Assembly (NCBI GenBank): GCA_963755705.1
Contig: CAVWKW010000003.1
Span: 496,001 to 560,000, forward strand
DNA from: JBARDN01 sp963755705
GTDB taxonomy: Bacteria > Desulfobacterota > Binatia > Binatales > Binataceae
Direction: 5' to 3'
Length of the DNA: 64,000 nucleotides
The notes under the pieces are model-generated. The model ran no database searches. It worked only from the letters and a program-made list of their open reading frames with translations, and was not told the origin of the DNA. Position numbers and translations under genes: made by a program. Shown here in pieces: positions 1 to 9,054 of this stretch. Positions within the stretch are counted from its first letter, which is position 1; each line of letters starts with the position of its first letter.

Positions 1-651
1 CGCATGCTGCCGATGGTCGAAGGGATCGAGCCGGCGGCGGGACCGCACGGCCTGCGGGTCGTCTCCAGCGAGATGATCGCGGGCGGAGAAGCGCCGGCGA
101 TTTCATTTCTCGAAGATGCGCCGCCGAGCCAGGCCGAATCGGCGCAGGAGATCGGGTACGGCGGCGCGCTGGTGCGGATGCTTTCGCTCACGCGGCTGGG
201 TGCGCTCGACGCGGTGATTATCGACGTCGCGCCCGGAGCGGGCCGGCTGCATCAGGTCGCACAAATCGCGCCGCTGACCAACGTGATGCTGGTGAGCCAT
301 TCGTCGGAGCAGGCGGTTGCCGCGACGCGCCACCTGATTCGGCTCTCGGCGAAATTCGCCGCGCCGGTGACCGGGCTGCTGGAAAATATGGCCGGCTTCA
401 ATTGCGACGGATGCCGCTCGGTGCGGCCGCTGATGCCCGAAGGAAACCTGGCCGGCGTTGCAACCGAGTTCGGGCTGCCGGTTCTCGCGCGGCTGGCGTT
501 TGATCCGCGGCTTGCCGAAGCATCGGACCGCGGAGTGCTGTTCGTGCATCAGTACGCCGACACTCCGCTCGGAAAAAATCTGCTTGGTCTCGCGCATGAG
601 GTCGAGCGGATGATCCTGCTCGGTCGCGCAGCACCATCACCGGCCGCTTAA
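1..651 (+). CDS. Mrp/NBP35 (ApbC)-family P-loop ATPase, C-terminal part
   Basis: The reading frame is open from the left edge of the window, so the gene is truncated at its 5' end and the ATG at position 4 is probably internal. Seen: a segment LDAVIIDVAPGAG that corresponds to the Walker-B-like DxxPG region of Mrp/NBP35 ATPases, followed by GLLENMAGFNCDGC, which matches the family's GxxENM...CxxC signature; the two cysteines would bridge an Fe-S cluster in the dimer. The Walker A loop must lie upstream of the window. Known role of the family: scaffold or carrier for iron-sulfur cluster assembly in the cytosol. A few bases separate its stop from the convergent gene ending at 662. Some MinD-like ATPases look similar, but the CxxC after ENM favours Mrp. 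Confidence 0.82.
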   Translation, partial: RMLPMVEGIEPAAGPHGLRVVSSEMIAGGEAPAISFLEDAPPSQAESAQEIGYGGALVRMLSLTRLGALDAVIIDVAPGAGRLHQVAQIAPLTNVMLVSHSSEQAVAATRHLIRLSAKFAAPVTGLLENMAGFNCDGCRSVRPLMPEGNLAGVATEFGLPVLARLAFDPRLAEASDRGVLFVHQYADTPLGKNLLGLAHEVERMILLGRAAPSPAA

Positions 652-661
652 AGACACCCAA

Positions 662-2431
662 CTACTCGGACGGCGAGTCCTCGTCGTCTTCGTCGAGCGT
701 CGGCGTCTCGTCGACGACTCGTGAATGCTCGAACATCCCGGCGCCCTCGCGCTCGCCGGCGCGAAACTTTGCAAATCCGAGCGTGGTGAAGATTCGGCTA
801 TGGTCGGGTCCTGGCCTCGAGAGCGGAACGAACGCGCAGACCGCGCCCTCGAGCGCAATTGCCTCGTGACGAAATTCGGCACACGCGGAGATCTTGCTCG
901 GCGCTTCCTCGGGCGACGGTGTTTCAATTTCGAGCGCGGACAGCGCGCCGTCGATCCATCCATCGCCCCCGAGGAATATCGCCTTGCGATGAGGCTCGGC
1001 CGATTCGTCGCCGACGGTGCGCAGCTCGAGCGCCGAGGGCTCGCGTCCGTCCTCGAAGCACGCCCACAGCATCCGCCGCTCGCGGAATTTCTGCGGACCG
1101 AGGCCGGTGAACGAGAGCCCGGCTCGCGCAACGGCACGCACCTCGGTAGTTTCGCCATCGATTTCGACCGTGCCGGTCATCTCGGCGAACGAGGAAATGG
1201 AGTCGTTCGAAGGCGGCGCGCCGCTGCCTCCGAAAATCGCCGCGGGGTCGAATCCATTTCGGGGCAAGCGCATCCGCAGCTCGACCCGCGCGGCAGGATC
1301 GAGGCGTCCAGAGGCCAGCGCGCGTTCGATACTCAGATATGCCGAACCGTCGGGCACGATAACGATTGGCCCGGAGAATCCGAGGCGCAGCTCGCGGCCC
1401 TCGACCGCAAGCGTCAGCGGGCCGAGCGAGAGTCCGTCGCCCGCAAGTTTGACCCTGCCTTCGCAGGTGCAAAGCGCGACGCGGCGGCCCCTCGACAGGA
1501 ACATGATTCGCGCGCCGAAGCCGCCGCCCAGATCAAAGCTCGCCATCGCGCCGAGGCCTGCGCGCGGATCGAAGAACTCGACGCCGACGCGCGTCGGCAC
1601 CGAAGGCGTGGCGACGCGCGCGGGTGCGGCCGCCGGACGCGGCATCGGCTCGCGCACGATCTTGAGTCGCGAGCCAGAGCGTGACGATTCCGCGGCGTGT
1701 GGTCCGAACGCCGCCGCGAGCGCGTCGATACAGCGATCGCGCAGCCGCCCGGGCATCCGGACCGCGACTGAGAGTTCGAGCTGCGCGGCGTCAACCTGCG
1801 CGCTCTCAGACAGCGCCGCGATCGTCCGGAGCGCGGCGATCGCGCTCTGGCGATGACGCTCGGTGAATGCCTGCACCAGGTTGTGCAGCGCACCCGCCGG
1901 GTAGCGCATTCCGAAAGTCGGCGTGACGCCGCTCTCGCGCAGGCGCGCCGCGAAGTCCATCAGCGGTCCGCGAATAAACTCGTCGCTGGCGGAGACGCGC
2001 GCCTGTCCTGTCGGGCGCAGCTCGCCGCCGATCGTACGGACGCCGAGGCCCAGATCGACGCGCGGCTCGATAATGTTCCATCCGTGGATCATCAATACGG
2101 TCGCGCGGCCGTGGCGCTGGACGATACTCGTCACCCGTTCAGCGATCATCTCGAGGATCCATGGCGCCTGTTCGGCAAGCTGCGTCAGGCGATTGCAATC
2201 GAGCCGGTTGCGATCCATCCCAAAGTTGATCAGCGCCGCCGCGCCGAGGCGCCGCGCGAGTTCGCGCGCGATATCCGCGGTGTGAAGATCGTTGACCTTG
2301 GGATGCAGCGTCGCGCGCGAGGCCGCGCCGGCGCGTCCGCCGTGCGGCGCGATCAGCAGAATCGGAGAATCAGCCTCGATCGTTTGCAGCCAATTGCCCG
2401 CCTCTTCGAGGCCGACCGCGGCGCCGCTCAT
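662..2431 (-). CDS. N-formylglutamate amidohydrolase-like protein with long C-terminal extension
   Basis: 589 residues from the ATG at 2431, which overlaps the stop of the upstream phosphatidylcholine-synthase-like gene in an ATGA arrangement; this overlap decides the start. The first ~280 residues resemble N-formylglutamate amidohydrolases: LLIAPHGG near residue 25 and MDRNRLDCNR near residue 75 match the PHGG and NRxxxDxNR metal/substrate motifs. The remaining ~300 residues look beta-rich (repeated short hydrophobic strands such as LGPLTLAVEGRELRLGFSG) and I do not recognise them. It is the last gene of the lipid-type operon. Its substrate is unknown; a zinc-dependent amidase or deacylase acting on a lipid head group would fit the context but is inference. 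Confidence 0.6.
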   Translation of the reverse strand: MSGAAVGLEEAGNWLQTIEADSPILLIAPHGGRAGAASRATLHPKVNDLHTADIARELARRLGAAALINFGMDRNRLDCNRLTQLAEQAPWILEMIAERVTSIVQRHGRATVLMIHGWNIIEPRVDLGLGVRTIGGELRPTGQARVSASDEFIRGPLMDFAARLRESGVTPTFGMRYPAGALHNLVQAFTERHRQSAIAALRTIAALSESAQVDAAQLELSVAVRMPGRLRDRCIDALAAAFGPHAAESSRSGSRLKIVREPMPRPAAAPARVATPSVPTRVGVEFFDPRAGLGAMASFDLGGGFGARIMFLSRGRRVALCTCEGRVKLAGDGLSLGPLTLAVEGRELRLGFSGPIVIVPDGSAYLSIERALASGRLDPAARVELRMRLPRNGFDPAAIFGGSGAPPSNDSISSFAEMTGTVEIDGETTEVRAVARAGLSFTGLGPQKFRERRMLWACFEDGREPSALELRTVGDESAEPHRKAIFLGGDGWIDGALSALEIETPSPEEAPSKISACAEFRHEAIALEGAVCAFVPLSRPGPDHSRIFTTLGFAKFRAGEREGAGMFEHSRVVDETPTLDEDDEDSPSE

Positions 2432-3177
2432 GACGCCGCGACTCGCGCGGTGCGCGCATGCAGGACGAACGACGCGGCGAAATAATAAACGATGAAGCTG
2501 AGCGAGACTCCGAGCATGATCGGATTGACCACCGGCAGCATCGGGAGCATCGCGAAGGTCACGACCGCCCACACGATTCCGTAGGCGAGCGTCACCGGCC
2601 GCAGCGGAACCGTGCGGCTCGGATAGATATATCTGATCGGCACGAACACCATCACCGCGAAGATTATCAATATCGCCCAGTTGATCACGCTCGGCCAGTG
2701 CAGGCAGTAGAGATAGAACGCGACGATATTCCAGTAGTTCGGAAAGCCAAGAAAATAATGATCTTCGGTTTTCGCGTCGGTCTGGCAGAAGCCGTACACG
2801 CTCGCCAGCATGATGAAGCACGCGAGTACGAGCCCCGGAATCGACTTGGGAATGATGCCGGACTCGAGCATCAGGAACACCGCCGCGACGGTGTAGGTCA
2901 GGTAGTCGACGATATTGTCGAGCAGCGAGCCGTCGAACGATGGCACGCGATGCTTTACGTCAACCCAGCGCGCCAGCGCGCCGTCGCTCGAGTCGATGAA
3001 GATCGCGATTCCGATCGCGACGAACGACATCGGAAAGTTCTGCTCCGCCGCGTAGTAGATCGCGAGCAATCCCGCCGCCGCGCCGAGCGCGGTGTACAGA
3101 TGTACCGCCCACGCGCAGGCCAGCAGGATACGCTGGCGCGGCAATGGTCCGGACAAGGTTCCCGCCGCGCTGCTCAT
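2428..3177 (-). CDS. pcs: CDP-alcohol phosphatidyltransferase, phosphatidylcholine synthase-like
   Basis: 249 residues, integral membrane, about seven or eight hydrophobic segments. The catalytic CDP-alcohol phosphotransferase signature is visible near residues 62-90: DSSDGALARWVDVKHRVPSF followed by DGSLLDNIVDYLTY, i.e. DxxDGxxAR...D...D. The continuation GFCQTDAKTEDHYFLGFPNYWN is characteristic of bacterial phosphatidylcholine synthase (Pcs), which condenses CDP-diacylglycerol with free choline at the inner membrane. Preceded by the phosphatase gene (20 bases apart) and overlapping the downstream amidohydrolase-like gene by four bases, so certainly co-transcribed. The alcohol used in this organism cannot be read from sequence; a related alcohol or an ether-linked CDP-lipid is possible given the upstream enzymes. 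Confidence 0.82.
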   Translation of the reverse strand: MSSAAGTLSGPLPRQRILLACAWAVHLYTALGAAAGLLAIYYAAEQNFPMSFVAIGIAIFIDSSDGALARWVDVKHRVPSFDGSLLDNIVDYLTYTVAAVFLMLESGIIPKSIPGLVLACFIMLASVYGFCQTDAKTEDHYFLGFPNYWNIVAFYLYCLHWPSVINWAILIIFAVMVFVPIRYIYPSRTVPLRPVTLAYGIVWAVVTFAMLPMLPVVNPIMLGVSLSFIVYYFAASFVLHARTARVAAS

Positions 3178-3196
3178 TGGATCCTCATTCGGATCG

Positions 3197-3736
3197 TCAC
3201 TTGGCGGGCTTCACATGGCGCGGCCCGAAGTGATCTTCGAGCACGGTCATGAATGGGCCGCATGCGCGATGGCGTTTGACCAGGAGCATCGCTTCTTCGA
3301 GCGACATCTGGCGGCACGCGCGCAGGTAGGCGATTGCGAGAGTGGGCGCGCGATTCATGCCGGCGTTGCAATGCAGGTAAACCCGGCGGCGGGTCTTCAT
3401 CAGCTCGCACAAATCCTCGAGCGCAACTTCCAGCCGCTCGGCCATCGCGTCCGCGCTGCCGTCCTGGATCGGAGTGCGCACGAACATCATGCCGCGAGCG
3501 TCGTACTCGCCACGCAACTCATTCGCGCTGAGGCCGTTGATGCGCAAGTCCTCGTCGTCCTGCAGATTATGGACCGCGGTGATGCCGTAAGTGTCCTTGA
3601 GCCATCCGATATCTTCTGGCGCCGGATACTCGCCGATCACCAGCTCGTCGGTGATCTCGCTGACGGAAGGACGGCGGTCGCCGCGCGTCGAGCGCGGATG
3701 GCCGTCGGAGTTTTTGCCAAACCAGTCCATCGTCAT
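3197..3736 (-). CDS. dual-specificity (tyrosine-type) protein phosphatase family
   Basis: 179 residues. The active-site P-loop is HCNAGMNRAP near residue 131 (HCxxGxxR with the following A-P), and an upstream DGSADAM stretch supplies the general-acid aspartate region. The length equals a minimal DSP domain with nothing appended. In this family both protein phosphatases and lipid phosphatases occur; PTPMT1-type members dephosphorylate phosphatidylglycerophosphate. Because it sits between a phospholipase/nuclease-like gene and a CDP-alcohol phosphatidyltransferase gene in the same operon, a phospholipid phosphatase role is an attractive inference. Two ATGs (3736 and 3730) are possible starts; the first is used. 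Confidence 0.75.
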   Translation of the reverse strand: MTMDWFGKNSDGHPRSTRGDRRPSVSEITDELVIGEYPAPEDIGWLKDTYGITAVHNLQDDEDLRINGLSANELRGEYDARGMMFVRTPIQDGSADAMAERLEVALEDLCELMKTRRRVYLHCNAGMNRAPTLAIAYLRACRQMSLEEAMLLVKRHRACGPFMTVLEDHFGPRHVKPAK

Positions 3737-3792
3737 GAATTTAGCCGGGTCGGAATAGTCAATTCCAGTATGCCATCATTTGCCCAGCCGCG

Positions 3793-4638
3793 TCATTGCC
3801 GGCTGATGCATCGATTCGGGCTTCCCGCCTGCTTCCATTCGTAGAGCCAGATCGAGGCGAGCGTCGATGCGGCGTCGGCGATCTGTGCGCTGAAAAGCGC
3901 GGAGTCGCGTGCGAACAGCGCGTCAGCGTATGCGGAGTTAGCGCCGCCCGCAGCTCGTGCCGCGCGATCATCGGCGGTGATTCGGCCGACCAGTGCGTGC
4001 GAGCGCGAGATCTCGGCAATCGCCGCCGGCCATACTCCGGTGATCGCGGTGACGCGCACCTGTGGCGCCGCCGCGCGCTCGATATCGCGCGTGCGATGGT
4101 TGGCGGCGTTCTCGATTCGCGCGTGGCATCCGCGCTGCGCCCGGCTGCAATCGTGGCGAATAGTAGTATGCAGCGGCTGGCTCGCGTCGCCGACGTAGTG
4201 CGCCAGATAACCCGAATGCGTGACGACGCCGGCGCAGTCGCCACGCTGCCAGTCCTCGCGGACCTGAGCCGCCTCGCTCTCGATCGTCCACGGGAGCGTT
4301 CCCGCCTTATCCACCCGATACTTGCCGTACCGCGACAGCATAGTGCTCAAATCCGGCGACAGAGCGGAGAGCGGATCGGCGCCGTACATTTCCAGATCGA
4401 TGTAATGCCGGATCGACTCGGCGTGTCCGTAGCGATCGCGCAGGATTGTATCGGGAGCTACCGCGTCAGCTTCGAGCGCGTGTTCGTTCGCCGCGAGCGT
4501 ATCTTTCAGCGCCGAAGCCGGCAGGGCACTGACCGCCAGGCCCGCGATCATCCGATGGGTACCGCTGTCCCATGCGTGCGCGGACGGCGCGGTCGCGAAA
4601 AGCGCGATCGTGCACACAATCGCCGCGCGCAGCTTCAC
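3793..4638 (-). CDS. S1/P1-type nuclease or zinc phospholipase C-like secreted protein
   Basis: 281 residues from a GTG at 4638 that overlaps the stop of the upstream four-domain gene (GTGA), which fixes the start. A signal peptide ends in APSAHA, so the mature protein begins WDSGTH; the N-terminal Trp and the His five residues later are the first zinc ligands of the S1/P1 nuclease/phospholipase C fold. The later block HSGYLAHYVGDASQPLHTT matches the HxxxD...H zinc motif. The most C-terminal ligand motif is less clear (NHRTRD). Known members cleave single-stranded nucleic acid or phosphatidylcholine-type lipids in the periplasm or outside. In a lipid operon phospholipase-type activity is plausible, but nuclease cannot be excluded. 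Confidence 0.75.
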   Translation of the reverse strand: MKLRAAIVCTIALFATAPSAHAWDSGTHRMIAGLAVSALPASALKDTLAANEHALEADAVAPDTILRDRYGHAESIRHYIDLEMYGADPLSALSPDLSTMLSRYGKYRVDKAGTLPWTIESEAAQVREDWQRGDCAGVVTHSGYLAHYVGDASQPLHTTIRHDCSRAQRGCHARIENAANHRTRDIERAAAPQVRVTAITGVWPAAIAEISRSHALVGRITADDRAARAAGGANSAYADALFARDSALFSAQIADAASTLASIWLYEWKQAGSPNRCISRQ

Positions 4639-7600
4639 GCTTTGGCGCCGCGGCTGTGGCGAGCGCGATCGTTGCGCGCGTGAGACCGTTCGGGAGATTC
4701 GGGAGTTGGCTGCTGCGGCGCGATCTCGGGCTCGATCGCCTCGGCGGATTTGCGCGCGCGCCTCGCACGGCCGGGCGCTTCGCCCAACGCGACTACTGCC
4801 CGCTGCATGTGCTCGGCGAGCTTGCGGTAGGCACCCATCCCCTCGCCATTCTCCGAGAGCGCGCGCATCGCGGCGTTCGTGATCACGCTGCCGATCCTGA
4901 CTTCCACCGGATGACGCCGGGGCCACAGGCTGCCTTTGCCCAGGACCTCATGCGTGCCGCGAATCAGGACCGGCAGCACGTCGCATCCGCTGCGCAGCGC
5001 AAGGTAACCTGCTCCGCTCTTGAACTCGTGGATCGCGCCGTCGGCCGAGCGCGTGCCCTCCGGGAACATCAGCACGCTCTTGCCGGCGGCGAGTTCGGCC
5101 AGCGCGTCGTCGAGGGATTCGAGCTGAGCGCGTTCGCGGTCGAACGCAATGAGCGAAGTAAAATTGGCCGCGAGAAAGCGGCGCGCGGGAGTGTTGAAAA
5201 AATAATCCTTGGCCGCGAGCACGACCAGGTCGTCGCCCACCCTTCCGAGCGCGTAGCCGACCAGGCCGAAATCCAGGTGGCTCGAATGATTCGCGACCAC
5301 GACCACGTTGCGATTTGCGGGCACGTTGCCGCGTCCGAGAATCTCCGGCCGCAGCCACGTCTGGAATGCGCCCTGCTGCGAGCGCCGCAGCATCCGGCGC
5401 GCGAGTCCGCGAACGGCCGCGGGCAGCTTCGGCGTATAGGGATCGGCGAATCGCGCATACGACGGCATCCGCACGCGTCCGCTTCCGATACCCGCCTGCG
5501 CGACGCGCTGCAAGTCCTCGACGGTGCGGAGATCGCTCATCTCTTCGGGTCCGACGTCGCGGCCGGCGTGCTCGGCGATATGCTCGCCGAGCTCCGCCAT
5601 CGCGAGCGAGTCGAGACCGAGATCCTCGATCAGCCGCGTGGCAGGATTGATCGCGATTCGTTCCGACGACACCTGCGCCAGCGCCTGCGCGAGCCACGGC
5701 TCTACCTCGGCGCTATGCGCGGCGGCGGCGCTTTCGGCGCTGGTGGCGGCGAGCATCCGGCGCAGGATCGCGGCGACCTCGTTGCGCTTGACCTTGCGCG
5801 TGCGGGTGCGCGGCAGCTCCGCGTCGGTGAAGCGCATGATGCGGATGCGTTTGTGCGGGCTCAGCCCCTGCGCGATTTTCTCGAAGTGCGCGCGCAGGCC
5901 GTCCTCGACCGTGCGCCTGCTCTCGCCGCGCGCGTACGCGGGGACCGCCAGCGCTGCGACCTGCTCGCCCTGCGCAACCTGCAATCCGACCACCGCGATC
6001 TCGCGCAGGTACGGCGAATGTCCGTACGCTTCTTCGAGCTCGTCGATATAGATATTGTTGCCGCCCGAATCGACGATTACTTCCTTGGCGCGGCCGACTA
6101 TATACAGTCGCCCCTCGGCGTCGAGCCGCCCGAGGTCTCCGGTATGCAGCCATCCGTCGCGCAGAACTTCGTCGGTGGCGGATTGATTGCGATAGTAACC
6201 CGCCATCAGGTTGGCGCCGCGCGCGCAGATTTCTCCAATCTCGGCGCCGTCGGGATCAAGCCTGATTTCGACGCCGGAAAGCGGCTTGCCGACCGAGCCG
6301 GCGCATCGCGGATCATCAGGATGCGCGGTGCTCAGAACAGGCGCAGCCTCGGTCAGGCCGTAACCCTCGAGCAGATGAATTCCAAGGTCGCCGAAGAAAT
6401 CTCCGACGCGCAGCGGCAGCGCCGCTCCGCCGCTGACCGCCAGTCGCAGGCGTCCGCCGAGCGCCTGATGCGCCTGCCGGAACAGGACCGAGCCCAGGTT
6501 AATCCCCGAGTCGCGGTCAAGACGGCGGTTGAGCTCGCGCATCTGACCGAACGCGGCGGCGAAGAACGGACCGCGCTCTTCGACTTCGTCGACGATCCGG
6601 CGATGCACCGCCTCCCACAGCGCGGGCACGCCAATCAGCGCGGTCGGGCGAACGTCACCGAGAATTCGCGAAAGATTTTTGGCGTCGAACTCGATCGGAT
6701 ACGCGATCGCCGCGCCGCTCGCGAGCGGCAGCAGCATCCCGCAGGTGAACTCGAACGTATGATGCAGCGGCAACAGCGAGAGCAGGGTATCGTCGCCCGA
6801 GAGCGCGAACACGCGGCTCAGCATCGCGACCTCGGCCGCAAAGTTCCCGTGCGTCAGCATCACGCCTTTGGGCGCGCCTGTAGTGCCCGAGGTGAAGACG
6901 ATCGACGCGAGCGCCTTGCGCTCGGGCAAAGCGACGGGAGCTGCGGCCTTGTCGAGAATAAACGGGCGCGTAAGCTCGGCCAGATCAACCTCAACCGCTC
7001 CTGGAGCGACTGTGCGAACCGCGTCGCCGAGCCGCTTGGCGACGGCGGTCGAGCGCAGCGCACCGCGCGGCTGCGCGATCTTGCAGATCGGCGCAAGCTC
7101 GTCGGCCGAAATCAAATGATCCAACGGCACCGCGACCGCGCCCGCGCACAGAATCGCGAAGAAGCCGAGCACCCAGTCGGGCGAGTTCTCGGAGATGAGT
7201 AGCACACGGTCGCCGGGCTTGATTCCGCGCCGCGCCAGGAGAAGCGCCGCGCGATGCGCGCGATCGCGCAGCTCGCGATAGCTCATCGTCGTGCGCTCGC
7301 CGGCGGGCCGCCGCGCGATCAGTGCCGGTGCGGAGCCGTAACGCTCAGCGGCGCGGTCCAGCAGATCAACCAGGTTGCGATAACGCGGCAGCGAGCGCTG
7401 GCGGCGCGTATGCAGATCGAGTTGGCCGAAGATGTGCCGGCGCAGGCCGGGCATATGGATATTCATCCAGTAGTCGCGCCAGTCGATTCGGTCGGGGCGA
7501 TACGGATGATGCTTGACGTCGTCGCGCGCGAGGCTCCCATACAGCGCGCGCGCGTTTGCCCCGTGAAATGTATAGACCAGCTCCTGGATATACGGCCGGT

Positions 7601-9029
7601 AAACCTCGACCAGCTCGCGCGCGAGGTCGGTGTTGTCCTTGAACGTGTCGATGCGCGCTTCGAGCTGTTTGATTCGTTCGGAATCGTCGCCGACTACCGA
7701 GCGCGCAATCTCGGCCGCGCGCTTCAGAACGCGCGGCAGCGTCTCGCTCGCGAGGTCGTAGGTATTCTGCGAGACGACGACCGCTTCGAGATGCTTCGCC
7801 ATCCGGGCCGAGGAACCTTTATCCTCGCGATGGTCGCGCCGATGGGTAAGTGCGGTCAGCTCGACCAGGCGGCGCATCGGCAGAGGATTACGATCCGAAG
7901 TGCATAGTTGATAAATCGGCTTCTGCCGCCTGATAAGCAGCGCGCCGAGGATCGGGATCATCGCGTGCGCGGTCAGATCGACCGGAATCACGTCAAGCAC
8001 CAGCTCGGCCTTCGCCGGATAGAAGCGGTATCCGCGGCCCGCCAGATAAGTGAGCGGAGCGCTGGTGTTGACGCCCTGGTTCCATCCGGGGAAAGGATCA
8101 GCGACGGCGCTTTCGATCACCGCGGGGCGCACGACGGTTACGTTCAACTCGTCGCGCGCTGCTAATACTAACTGTTCGCCGAGGCTCTTGGTGTAGCTAT
8201 AGGTATTTGGCCATCCCCATTTCAGCGCGCGCTGTTTGCCTACTTCTTTTAGGCGTTCTTCGACCCAGGCTTTGCGGCGATGCTCGAGTGCGCCTTCACG
8301 GGTTTCGAGCTCAGCGCCGTCGTCGTCGGATTCGCCGCGGAAATCCGCAAGCCGCTGCTGATCGCGCGACTCGGCTTCGACCCGAGCGATCGCGGCGCGC
8401 GCGTCGCGAATCTCGCGCTCGAGGTTGAAGCTCTTGCGTCCCGCAGGGCACCAGTTGACGGGGATGTCGTCTTCGAAGCGGTGCCCGTCGGCCGCGCCAG
8501 CGACATAGCAAGTCGAGATATGGAGCATCGCGGCGCCGATCTTCCGGCAGAACGCGACCACGTTGGCCACGCCGCCGGCATTGACCTCGATCGACTTCGA
8601 AAGCGACGCTTCGAAGTTGACCAGTCCGGCACTATGCACTACTGCATCGATAGTGCCGCTTCGGATCGGGTCCGCATCGGCGGCCAGCAGTTCGGGGTTG
8701 GTGATATCGCCCGGAACGACTACCACTTTCTCTTCTATATAGTGGTCGAAGCGCGAGCCGAGATGCTCGCGCAACGGCGCCATCGCAGGTGAGTCGAGAA
8801 TCTCGCGCCGGAAGCGATTCAGGCTCGATTTCTTGTCGCCCCTGACAAGGATGAATACACGGTCGAGTTCCGGATGCCATCGCAGGAGCAGCATCAGGAA
8901 GACCTTGCCCAGAAAGCCGGTCGCGCCGGTCAGAAAGATCCGCCGTTTGCGGAAGATCTCCTCGAGCGGCGGCATCGCGCTGGTGGCGCGTCCATTCGAG
9001 CTGCGGTTATTTCCGTTGTTGCCTGACAT
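4635..9029 (-). CDS. four-domain lipid enzyme: acyl reductase, acyl-AMP ligase, carrier protein, PlsC acyltransferase (ElbD-like)
   Basis: 1464 residues, four enzyme modules in one chain. (1) Residues ~28-540: extended SDR of the fatty acyl-CoA/thioester reductase type, with TGATGFLGK at 35-42 and YSYTK (Tyr277, Lys281). (2) ~550-1090: adenylate-forming ligase, P-loop FTSGTTGAPKG at 712-722, LLEGYGLTEAAP near 886 and LHTGDLG near 961. (3) ~1100-1185: carrier domain with LGLDSL, phosphopantetheine serine at 1141. (4) ~1210-1400: PlsC/AGPAT acyltransferase with NHSSHLD at 1247 and FPEGTRS at 1322. The same module set is found in ElbD, the myxobacterial enzyme needed for ether lipids. Predicted task: activate a fatty acid, load the carrier, reduce to alcohol and/or transfer acyl groups to a glycerol-phosphate backbone. 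Preceded by a LarA-like gene 25 bases upstream. Confidence 0.85.
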   Translation of the reverse strand: MSGNNGNNRSSNGRATSAMPPLEEIFRKRRIFLTGATGFLGKVFLMLLLRWHPELDRVFILVRGDKKSSLNRFRREILDSPAMAPLREHLGSRFDHYIEEKVVVVPGDITNPELLAADADPIRSGTIDAVVHSAGLVNFEASLSKSIEVNAGGVANVVAFCRKIGAAMLHISTCYVAGAADGHRFEDDIPVNWCPAGRKSFNLEREIRDARAAIARVEAESRDQQRLADFRGESDDDGAELETREGALEHRRKAWVEERLKEVGKQRALKWGWPNTYSYTKSLGEQLVLAARDELNVTVVRPAVIESAVADPFPGWNQGVNTSAPLTYLAGRGYRFYPAKAELVLDVIPVDLTAHAMIPILGALLIRRQKPIYQLCTSDRNPLPMRRLVELTALTHRRDHREDKGSSARMAKHLEAVVVSQNTYDLASETLPRVLKRAAEIARSVVGDDSERIKQLEARIDTFKDNTDLARELVEVYRPYIQELVYTFHGANARALYGSLARDDVKHHPYRPDRIDWRDYWMNIHMPGLRRHIFGQLDLHTRRQRSLPRYRNLVDLLDRAAERYGSAPALIARRPAGERTTMSYRELRDRAHRAALLLARRGIKPGDRVLLISENSPDWVLGFFAILCAGAVAVPLDHLISADELAPICKIAQPRGALRSTAVAKRLGDAVRTVAPGAVEVDLAELTRPFILDKAAAPVALPERKALASIVFTSGTTGAPKGVMLTHGNFAAEVAMLSRVFALSGDDTLLSLLPLHHTFEFTCGMLLPLASGAAIAYPIEFDAKNLSRILGDVRPTALIGVPALWEAVHRRIVDEVEERGPFFAAAFGQMRELNRRLDRDSGINLGSVLFRQAHQALGGRLRLAVSGGAALPLRVGDFFGDLGIHLLEGYGLTEAAPVLSTAHPDDPRCAGSVGKPLSGVEIRLDPDGAEIGEICARGANLMAGYYRNQSATDEVLRDGWLHTGDLGRLDAEGRLYIVGRAKEVIVDSGGNNIYIDELEEAYGHSPYLREIAVVGLQVAQGEQVAALAVPAYARGESRRTVEDGLRAHFEKIAQGLSPHKRIRIMRFTDAELPRTRTRKVKRNEVAAILRRMLAATSAESAAAAHSAEVEPWLAQALAQVSSERIAINPATRLIEDLGLDSLAMAELGEHIAEHAGRDVGPEEMSDLRTVEDLQRVAQAGIGSGRVRMPSYARFADPYTPKLPAAVRGLARRMLRRSQQGAFQTWLRPEILGRGNVPANRNVVVVANHSSHLDFGLVGYALGRVGDDLVVLAAKDYFFNTPARRFLAANFTSLIAFDRERAQLESLDDALAELAAGKSVLMFPEGTRSADGAIHEFKSGAGYLALRSGCDVLPVLIRGTHEVLGKGSLWPRRHPVEVRIGSVITNAAMRALSENGEGMGAYRKLAEHMQRAVVALGEAPGRARRARKSAEAIEPEIAPQQPTPESPERSHARNDRARHSRGAKA

Positions 9030-9054
9030 TTACGTCCAATGGCTAATCGGATAG

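Noticed and set aside
4572..7202. Very long open frame (876 codons) on the plus strand
   Set aside because: It runs antisense to the four-domain enzyme; its product is Arg/Ala-rich without motifs, a by-product of GC-rich third codon positions.
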